DNA from: Pseudodesulfovibrio portus
GTDB taxonomy: Bacteria > Desulfobacterota > Desulfovibrionia > Desulfovibrionales > Desulfovibrionaceae
Length of the DNA: 64,000 nucleotides
Assembly (NCBI RefSeq): GCF_026000375.1
Contig: NZ_AP026708.1
Span: forward strand, 1,180,501-1,244,500
Reading direction: 5' to 3'
Part shown: positions 57,943 through 64,000 of the stretch, piece after piece
How positions within the stretch are numbered: position 1 is the stretch's first letter
Layout of the letters: each line of letters opens with the position of its first letter
Notes under the pieces: generated by a model
Told to the model about the DNA's origin: nothing
The model's database searches: none
Seen by the model: the letters and a program-made list of their open reading frames with translations, nothing else
Position numbers and translations under genes: made by a program

Positions 57943-58015
57943 TGGTCCGGGGGTTTTTCCCTATGCTTGGACGACGCATCCCGCGCATCCACCTTCGCCC
58001 CCAGGAACGGACTCA

Positions 58016-58459
58016 ATGAAACTGACCACGCGCAGCAGATACGGCACCCGGTTGCTTCTGGACATCGCCCTCAACTCGGAGGACGGCGCTCCCGTGCCGA
58101 GCAAGGACACGGCCGAACGGGAAAACCTGTCTCTCAAGTACCTCGAGAAACTCATCAAGATGCTCAAGCAGGCGGGCTACGTCACTGGTAAGCGCGGCCC
58201 CAACGGCGGCAACGTGCTGGTCCGGAAACCGGAGGACATCTCCATCGGCGAGGTGGCCCGCATCCTGGACGGCGAGGAGCAGGTGCTGGACTGTGAATGC
58301 GACGTGTCCACCTGCCCGCGCGCGGCGGTCTGCCTCAGGCGGTCCATCTGGGACGACGCGTCCGTGGCCATGTACAAAATGCTCGACTCATATTCCCTGG
58401 CCGACCTGATGAAGGACGCCCACCTGTGCCCCGAGAACCCGAAACCGGCGGCCAGGTAA
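58016..58459 (+). CDS. rrf2: Rrf2-family transcriptional regulator
   Basis: The 147-residue protein is a founding-type Rrf2: MKLTTRSRYGTRLLLDIAL, a winged helix (LSLKYLEKLIKMLKQAGYV, GPNGGNVLVRKPEDISIGEVARILDGE) and a cysteine cluster DCECDVSTCPRAAVC that could hold an Fe-S cluster as in IscR and NsrR. In Desulfovibrio vulgaris Rrf2 lies in the hmc-rrf1-rrf2 operon and represses it. The ATG is poorly spaced from AGGAACGG but is the only sensible start. The sites at 47543 and 47738 are candidates for its operator. Confidence 0.93.
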   Translation: MKLTTRSRYGTRLLLDIALNSEDGAPVPSKDTAERENLSLKYLEKLIKMLKQAGYVTGKRGPNGGNVLVRKPEDISIGEVARILDGEEQVLDCECDVSTCPRAAVCLRRSIWDDASVAMYKMLDSYSLADLMKDAHLCPENPKPAAR

Positions 58460-58490
58460 GCAACCCGGCAACGCCCCGATGGGAGGTGGG

Positions 58491-60761
58491 ATGCTGTTCA
58501 AGCGCTTTCGCGAAAGCCTGATCGCCAAGATGATCCTGTCCGGCGGGGTCACTCTGCTCCTGTGCATCTTCCTGTGGGCCGGGTTCAACGTCTATTTCTA
58601 CAAGCGCAACGTGGTCACGGGCGTCATGTCGGACATCGAACTGGTATCCGACACCATCCTGCTCGCCCTGCACTACGCCATGATGCTCGACTCCGAAGAG
58701 GACATCAAAGAGAACATCAACAACATCGCCAAGCAGGAAGAGATCCGGACCATCCGCGTTTACAACAAGCAAGGGCGCATCGTCTTTTCCAACGCCCCCG
58801 GCGAGGTCGGCACGCTCATCACCATGGATTCCCCGGAATGCTGGACCTGCCATCAGTACACGCCCACTCCGCCCGCCATGCCCCTGAACGAGCGGACGCG
58901 GATGCTCGAAGACCCCGACGGCAACCAACTCATGGCCATCATGACCCCCATCGCCAACTCCGAGGGGTGTTCCCCCGGACCCTGCCACGTGCACGGCGAG
59001 GACGAGCAGATCCTCGGGCTGCTGGACGTGACCGTGTCCATGACCGAAAAAAACGCCATGATCCGCATGTTCCAGCGGGCCAACATGGGCATCTCCCTCC
59101 TCGTGTTCGCAGCCACCTTCCTGGCCCTGTTCACCTTTACCTTCAAGTTCATCTACCGCCCCATCAAACGGTTCATCTCGGCCACCCGGCACATCAGCGG
59201 CGGTGAATCCTTCACCGACATCGACATCGGCCAGGTGGACGAGATCGGCACCCTGGGCGAGGCCTTCAACGTCATGGGCCGCCGGGTCACGGAAAAGCAC
59301 CGGGAGCTCATGGAGCAGCGCGAGGAGTTCCGCAACCTGTTCGACAACGTGCCCTGCCTGGTCTCGGTGGTGGACACCGACTACCGCGTCATCCGCCACA
59401 ACGGGGCCTATGAGCGCCACTTCGGCCTGCCCCAGGGCAAGCGCTGCTGGCAGATCAACAAGGGGCGGCTGGAAAAATGCGAGGCCTGCCCCGTGGACAA
59501 CACGTTCCGCGACGGGCTCTCCCATATGAGTGAGGAGTCCGGCCTGTCCAAGGAAGGCAACCCGATCCACTGGATCGTTTACACCTCCCCGGTGCGCGAC
59601 AAGGAAGGCAAGGTGGTGGCCGCCATGGAGATGATGATCGACATCACCCGGCGCAAGGAGCTTGAATCCAAGCTGGCCGCATCCGAGCACCGCTACCACG
59701 CAATCTTCGACTCCATCCCCAGCGCGGTCTTTGTCCTGGACCTCGAGACCCTGGAGATCCTCCACTGCAACGAGTCGGCACAGGACATCTACGGCTGGAC
59801 CCTGGACGAGCTGCGCGGACGATCCTTCATGCAGTTCTTCCGCGAGGGCGAGGCCGCCGACTGGGAGGCCCCCCTGCGCACCTGGCCCGAGATCGAGCTG
59901 TGCACCCACGTGACCCGGTCGGGCGACCCCATCTTCGCGGTGGTGCGCATCTCGCCCACCCGGTTCGAAGACCGGGACACCCTGATCGTCACCTGCACGG
60001 ACGTGACCAAGAAGACGGAGGCCGAGCAGCAACTCATCCAGGCGAGCAAGATGACCACCCTGGGCGAGATGTCCACGGGCGTGGCCCACGAGCTCAACCA
60101 GCCCCTGACCATCCTCAAGGCCATCGCCAACCTGCTCTCGCGCAAGGTGGCCACCAAATCGCCGCTCGACCCGGAGATCATGGAGGAGATGGCCAGCGGC
60201 ATCAACACCCACGTGGACCGGGCCGCCAAGATTATCGAGCACATGCGCGACTTCGGCCGCAAGTCCGACCTCAAGACCATGCCCGTGCAGATCAACGAGG
60301 TTCTGGAGCGAGGCTTCGAATTCTTCAGCCGCCAGCTCGAGGTCCACAACATCAACGTGGTCTGGGAACTTGAGCCGGATCTGCCCGTGATCCTGGCCGA
60401 CTCCAACCGGCTGGAGCAGGTGGTCATCAACCTGCTGCTCAACGCCCGCGACGCCATCGAGGAGCGCTGGAAGGGAGAAGGCGGCGGCGCTGACAAGCGC
60501 ATCCACATCACCTCGTTCAGCACCGAAGACGCGATCGCCTTTCGGGTCTGCGACACCGGCGCGGGCATCCCCGACTCCATCCGGGAACGGCTCTTCGAAC
60601 CCTTCTTCACCACCAAGAACGTGGGCAAGGGAACGGGGCTTGGGTTGTCCATCTCCTACGGCATCGTCTCCGACTACGGCGGGGACATCAGGGCCGTGCC
60701 CTGGGAAGCCGAAGGAGCCTGTTTCGAGATATCCTTCCCCAGAGCCGAGTGCGAATTATAA
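58491..60761 (+). CDS. Membrane histidine kinase with haem c sites in the sensor domain
   Basis: This 756-residue kinase has a membrane helix (about 16-36), a periplasmic sensor with CWTCH (117-121) and CSPGPCH (160-166, C-x4-C-H), both fit to hold haem c, then a second helix (about 200-221), HAMP, PAS 1 (about 278-395) with C319-x10-C330-x2-C333, PAS 2 (about 405-510) and a NtrB-like core (GVAHELNQPLTILKAI, NLLLNARDAIEE, GTGLGLSISYG). The ATG at 58491 follows GGGAGGTGGG; one at 58479 is upstream. It ends the hmc-linked regulatory block and stands just before the NrfH/HAO operon, so it may sense redox state or nitrogen oxides. Confidence 0.9.
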   Translation: MLFKRFRESLIAKMILSGGVTLLLCIFLWAGFNVYFYKRNVVTGVMSDIELVSDTILLALHYAMMLDSEEDIKENINNIAKQEEIRTIRVYNKQGRIVFSNAPGEVGTLITMDSPECWTCHQYTPTPPAMPLNERTRMLEDPDGNQLMAIMTPIANSEGCSPGPCHVHGEDEQILGLLDVTVSMTEKNAMIRMFQRANMGISLLVFAATFLALFTFTFKFIYRPIKRFISATRHISGGESFTDIDIGQVDEIGTLGEAFNVMGRRVTEKHRELMEQREEFRNLFDNVPCLVSVVDTDYRVIRHNGAYERHFGLPQGKRCWQINKGRLEKCEACPVDNTFRDGLSHMSEESGLSKEGNPIHWIVYTSPVRDKEGKVVAAMEMMIDITRRKELESKLAASEHRYHAIFDSIPSAVFVLDLETLEILHCNESAQDIYGWTLDELRGRSFMQFFREGEAADWEAPLRTWPEIELCTHVTRSGDPIFAVVRISPTRFEDRDTLIVTCTDVTKKTEAEQQLIQASKMTTLGEMSTGVAHELNQPLTILKAIANLLSRKVATKSPLDPEIMEEMASGINTHVDRAAKIIEHMRDFGRKSDLKTMPVQINEVLERGFEFFSRQLEVHNINVVWELEPDLPVILADSNRLEQVVINLLLNARDAIEERWKGEGGGADKRIHITSFSTEDAIAFRVCDTGAGIPDSIRERLFEPFFTTKNVGKGTGLGLSISYGIVSDYGGDIRAVPWEAEGACFEISFPRAECEL

Positions 60762-60784
60762 CACACCGTTACCATTGAAACTTG

Positions 60785-60816
60785 AACGGCAGGAATGAAA
60801 ATTCCTGCCGTTTTCA
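60785..60816 (+). terminator. Terminator after the haem kinase gene
   Basis: AACGGCAGGAAT pairs with ATTCCTGCCGTT and is followed by TTTC. It separates the hmc regulator block from the nrfH-like operon. Confidence 0.82.
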
Positions 60817-60986
60817 CTTGTTATGGCCCACTCCCTACTCCACCGGTCTTCACTATCCAATACAGATAAAACTGATTTTGTAATGGCTTTTTCGCCCAAG
60901 TTTGCTACAGGTAAAGCTATCTCTCTATATCGTGGCCGGGGGCACGTGGCGCGATAACGGAGAAACCCTTTCAAGCTGGAGGAGGT

Positions 60987-61559
60987 ATGAAGCGACAGAC
61001 CAAATCGATCCTTTTGGTTTTGTGCGGTATCCTGATCGCATTTCCACTCTTCAGCATGACCTACTACACCATGGTCAGGACCTCGACGCCGGAGTTTTGC
61101 GGCTCCTGCCACGAGATCCGCCCTGCGGTCATGGCCTGGAAAATGTCGACACACGTGAACAACGGGCAGGGATTCGTGGCTGACTGCATGGACTGCCACC
61201 TGCCCGCGCCCCAGGACACGTTCGACTTCTTCTTCGCCAAGACGGCCCACGGCCTCAAGGACGTGGTTTCCCACTTCACGGGCGGAGCGGAATCCTACGA
61301 CAGGAAGGTCATGCGCGAGCGCATCTGGGCGACGATGAAAAACGACCAGTGCATGAAATGCCACCGGAACATCCTGCACATGCCCGGAAAACGCGGGGCC
61401 ATGCTGGCGCACCGGCGCGTCCTCTACAATGAGGGCGGCACCGAGTACCGCTGCACGGACTGCCACAGGGATCTTGTTCACAGGGACCGGCAATTCTTCG
61501 ACTACAAGCAGTTCAGCGCCCCCTACCGGGCGACCGGACTGTCGACACTGGGCATCTAG
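60987..61559 (+). CDS. NapC/NrfH-family tetrahaem quinol dehydrogenase
   Basis: The 190-residue protein has an N-terminal membrane anchor (about 8-27) and four CxxCH sites: CGSCH, CMDCH, CMKCH and CTDCH. The Met/Lys-type first haem environment of NrfH and the family motif HEIRPAVMAWKMSTH are present. It would oxidise menaquinol and pass electrons to the octahaem enzyme encoded 9 bases downstream. GGAGG precedes the ATG. Confidence 0.9.
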   Translation: MKRQTKSILLVLCGILIAFPLFSMTYYTMVRTSTPEFCGSCHEIRPAVMAWKMSTHVNNGQGFVADCMDCHLPAPQDTFDFFFAKTAHGLKDVVSHFTGGAESYDRKVMRERIWATMKNDQCMKCHRNILHMPGKRGAMLAHRRVLYNEGGTEYRCTDCHRDLVHRDRQFFDYKQFSAPYRATGLSTLGI

Positions 61560-61568
61560 GAGGTATCC

Positions 61569-62954
61569 ATGTATCGGAAAGCGATTCTCACACTGACAGC
61601 GCTGCTGGCCGTCCTCGGATTGTTCGCCGTGACCGCCACCGCGCAGAATTTCCCAAAAGTGCGCGAGCTGCGCATGGACCGGGCCATCCCGCCCCAGGGC
61701 AAGGCCTGCATCGAATGTCACAAACAGGAAAGCCCCGGCATCTTCGCGGACTGGGCCATGAGCCGCCACGCGGCGGCGGGCATCACCTGTCTGGACTGTC
61801 ACCAGGCCGAGCCCGGCGACCAGGACATCAGCATCGACCACGAGAAGTACTACTCCAGGGGCGACCTGCCCATGGGCGAGAAGCAGTACTTCGTGCCCAT
61901 CGCCTCCCCTGTGACACCCAAGGACTGTTCCCGGTGCCACCCGGACGAGGCCAAGCAGTATGCCAAGAGCAAGCACGCCAACACCATCGAGATCATGTGG
62001 AAGCTCGATCCGTGGCTGAACAAGGGCATGAACTCGGATAACGAGCGCAAGACCGGCTGCTACTACTGCCACGGCACCATCCTCAAGATGAAGGACGGCA
62101 AGCTCGATCCGGACACCTGGCCCAACGTGGGCGTGGGCCGCCTGAACATGGACGGCTCCCTCGGCTCCTGCACCAGCTGCCACACCCGCCACCGGTTCGC
62201 GGTCATGGAAGCGCGCAAGCCCGAGACCTGCGGCCAGTGCCACCTCGGCCCGGACCATCCGCAGATCGAGATCTACAACGAGTCCAAGCACGGCGACATC
62301 TACCAGGCCTTCAAGCACGAATACAACTTCGACTCCGCGCCCGGCGCCTGGACTCCCGGCGTGGACTACCGCGCCCCGACCTGCGCCTCCTGCCACATGT
62401 CCGGCTCGGGCAACCAGGCCACCACCCACGACGTGACCGAGCGGTTGTCCTGGGAAACCCAGGCCCCGCTGACCGTCCGCCCGCAGGACTTCAAGCCGTT
62501 CCCGTCCGGCACCGACTGGCAGGTGGAACGCGACAAGATGAAGGACGTCTGCAAGCAGTGCCACGGACAGGCCTGGATCGACTCCTTCTACGGCCAGCTG
62601 GACAAGGCGGTCGAGGAATACAACGAGGTCTACTTCAAGCCCGCCAAGAAGATGCTCGACGAGCTGTACGAAAAGGGCAACCTCGACAACACCACGTTCT
62701 TTGACGAGAACCTGGAGGTCCAGTTCTACGAACTGTGGCACCACGAGGGCCGCCGGGCCCGCATGGGCTCGGCCATGATGGCCCCGGACTACGCATGGTG
62801 GCACGGCTTCTACGAATGCAAGCACCGCTACAACCACTTCATGGAAGAGGCGCGGCACCTGCTCGAAACCAACACCAAGGCTTACAAGTACCCCGACTTC
62901 CCGAACACCGGCGGCGACACCACCCGTCCGCCCGCCATCTTCGGCAACCAGTAG
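61569..62954 (+). CDS. Octahaem hydroxylamine oxidoreductase-like cytochrome (HAO/IhOCC family)
   Basis: The 461-residue periplasmic protein has a signal peptide (KAILTLTALLAVLGLFAVTATA) and eight CxxCH sites: CIECH, CLDCH, CSRCH, CYYCH, CTSCH, CGQCH, CASCH and CKQCH, the number and order of the HAO family. In organisms without ammonia oxidation such enzymes, paired with NapC-type partners, reduce hydroxylamine or nitrite. The upstream gene is such a partner. The crosslinking Tyr of true HAO cannot be confirmed without an alignment, so the direction (reductive) is inferred from context. Confidence 0.88.
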   Translation: MYRKAILTLTALLAVLGLFAVTATAQNFPKVRELRMDRAIPPQGKACIECHKQESPGIFADWAMSRHAAAGITCLDCHQAEPGDQDISIDHEKYYSRGDLPMGEKQYFVPIASPVTPKDCSRCHPDEAKQYAKSKHANTIEIMWKLDPWLNKGMNSDNERKTGCYYCHGTILKMKDGKLDPDTWPNVGVGRLNMDGSLGSCTSCHTRHRFAVMEARKPETCGQCHLGPDHPQIEIYNESKHGDIYQAFKHEYNFDSAPGAWTPGVDYRAPTCASCHMSGSGNQATTHDVTERLSWETQAPLTVRPQDFKPFPSGTDWQVERDKMKDVCKQCHGQAWIDSFYGQLDKAVEEYNEVYFKPAKKMLDELYEKGNLDNTTFFDENLEVQFYELWHHEGRRARMGSAMMAPDYAWWHGFYECKHRYNHFMEEARHLLETNTKAYKYPDFPNTGGDTTRPPAIFGNQ

Positions 62955-62969
62955 GCTCCTGCGAACAAT

Positions 62970-62998
62970 AAAAAGGGGCGCTTCGGCGCCCCTTTTTC
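62970..62998 (+). terminator. Terminator after the octahaem cytochrome gene
   Basis: GGGGCGC-TTCG-GCGCCCC hairpin flanked by A and T runs. Confidence 0.88.
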
Positions 62999-63121
62999 AT
63001 CCTCCCCACCCTCATCGAGCCATGTCAACTCCAAGAGATCATTGACCTGAGCCGTAATTGTCGTAATAGTCATTCATACTGGAAGTGTTGAGCAAACCCA
63101 AACCTATCCGAGAGGATGCAC

Positions 63122-64000
63122 ATGCAGACAACGGGACACGACCTGCCCACACGCTTCGCCTCGCCGGAGAGGCTGCCCGTAGCCGCCGTGAAGGCGGAGG
63201 CCCGGCACTTGCGAAACGAACCTCTCATCAACTGGTTCGACGCCATGCCCATCCCCATGGTGGTGATCAACGACCACAGGCAGATCCTCTTCAGCAACGA
63301 GGCCTTCTGCGCCGTCTCCCTCAAAACGGAGTGCACCGACGTGCTGGGACTCAGGCCGGGGGAAGCCCTGGACTGCATACACGCCCACGTGATGGAGGCA
63401 GGCTGCGGCTGTTCCGATTTTTGCTCGGCCTGCGGCGCGGCCATCGCCATAATCAAGAGCCTTGAAGGCACTGCCGACTGCAAGGAGTGCCGCATGATGC
63501 GCCTGGAACAGGGCGCGGAGGTGCCCCTGGATCTCCAGATCTTTACCCGCCCGGTGGACCTCAACGGTTCCTCCCTGACCGCTATCTTCGCCCTGGACGT
63601 CAGCCACGAGAAACGGCTCGCCTACCTGAACAGGACCTTTTATCACACCCTTGTCAACGGGGTCGGCGGCATCAGCGCACTGGTCGACCTCATGGATCCC
63701 GACGCGGACAACGGCTCCCTCCTCGAACTACTGGAGGACGCCTCCCTGCGGACCCTCAGAAAAATCCTGTATCACCGGGACATCGAGACCGCGGAACAAG
63801 GCCGCCTGGCCGTGGACATGGAAGCCATCGACAGCGACGAATTTCTCCGCTCCATGGTCAAGGAGGAATGCCGCCTCAGGAACACCCAGCACAGCTGTGC
63901 CGAGGTAGACGTTTCCTGCGGGGAAATGTGGGCGGACAGACGCATACTGGGACACGTCCTGGGCAACATGCTCGAAAACGCCCTGGAGGCCCGCGAGGAA
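63122..64000 (+). CDS. PAS histidine kinase, 3' end outside window (partial)
   Basis: The frame stays open from ATG at 63122 to the window edge, 293 codons. A PAS domain (about 38-165: DAMPIPMVVINDHRQILFSNEAF) contains several cysteines (GLRPGEALDCIHAHVMEAGC, then GCSDFCSACGAAIAI and DCKEC). A dimerisation helix follows with FYHTLVNGVGGISALVDLM as likely His box, and the N-box NMLENALEAREE at the edge. No membrane helix is seen. It lies directly after the octahaem operon. GAGAGGA precedes the ATG. Confidence 0.8.
   Translation, partial: MQTTGHDLPTRFASPERLPVAAVKAEARHLRNEPLINWFDAMPIPMVVINDHRQILFSNEAFCAVSLKTECTDVLGLRPGEALDCIHAHVMEAGCGCSDFCSACGAAIAIIKSLEGTADCKECRMMRLEQGAEVPLDLQIFTRPVDLNGSSLTAIFALDVSHEKRLAYLNRTFYHTLVNGVGGISALVDLMDPDADNGSLLELLEDASLRTLRKILYHRDIETAEQGRLAVDMEAIDSDEFLRSMVKEECRLRNTQHSCAEVDVSCGEMWADRRILGHVLGNMLENALEAREE

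Noticed and set aside
58335-60506. 723-codon leftward frame opposite the haem kinase
   Set aside because: Mirror of a clear kinase; no ribosome site or domain.
1-64000. CRISPR array
   Set aside because: No set of three or more regularly spaced 20-40-base repeats was found by eye; the repeats seen are att, arm or operator pairs, and no cas gene is present.

Overview
The window reads as the chromosome of a GC-rich, sulfate-reducing Desulfovibrionaceae bacterium, Pseudodesulfovibrio- or Desulfovibrio-like. The main evidence is a complete hmc operon (hmcABCDEF) followed by rrf1- and rrf2-type regulators, an ArsR/methyltransferase regulator beside ahcY in the SahR style, many c-type cytochromes, and a dense set of PAS histidine kinases. 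The assignment rests on gene content and remembered family sequences; no database search was possible. 

Layout. 1-9.1 kb is core metabolism: the end of a hemerythrin, moeA, two secreted discoidin-like proteins, ahcY with its regulator, a tandem universal stress protein, a PEGA lipoprotein, a DUF721 protein, and a tRNA-Gln/tRNA-Glu operon. 9.07-15.94 kb is a 6.8-kb genomic island inserted in the 3' end of that tRNA-Glu. It has an integrase, an excisionase, a second recombinase, strongly structured non-coding DNA, and a B12 radical SAM enzyme plus a LapA-anchored histidine kinase as cargo. 16-25.6 kb is chromosomal: a chemoreceptor, cfa, a second complete tRNA-Glu, transporters, an antibiotic-monooxygenase/cupin pair, and an ECF sigma/anti-sigma/metal-sensor operon. 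25.87-37.23 kb is an 11.4-kb element inserted in selC (tRNA-Sec). It carries its own integrase and AlpA-type excisionase, a polymerase-like replication protein, several small phage-like HTH proteins, higBA, a serine recombinase and a VPLPA-CTERM protein. It looks like a phage satellite or an unnamed integrative element. 

37.4-47.1 kb holds two PAS kinases flanking a leftward cluster: a protein fusing an ECF sigma factor to a cytoplasmic NrtA/NMT1-type ligand-binding domain, followed by a formate/nitrite-family channel, a 44-residue membrane protein, a molybdopterin oxidoreductase and a four-cluster ferredoxin. The fusion sigma is the strongest candidate for an undescribed system: one polypeptide could sense a small anion and direct RNA polymerase to the neighbouring operon. 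47.9-60.8 kb is the hmc electron-transfer complex with a 14-haem HmcA, a stress protein, two Rrf1-like receivers, a receiver-PAS-kinase, Rrf2, and a kinase with apparent haem c sites in its sensor domain. 61-63 kb encodes a NapC/NrfH-type quinol oxidase and an octahaem HAO-like enzyme, and the window ends inside another kinase. 

The parts fit an anaerobe that moves electrons across the membrane (Hmc), handles nitrogen oxyanions or related ligands (FNT-molybdoenzyme, NrfH-HAO), and controls both through redox-type sensors. Several of those kinases share an unusual cysteine triad in a PAS domain.
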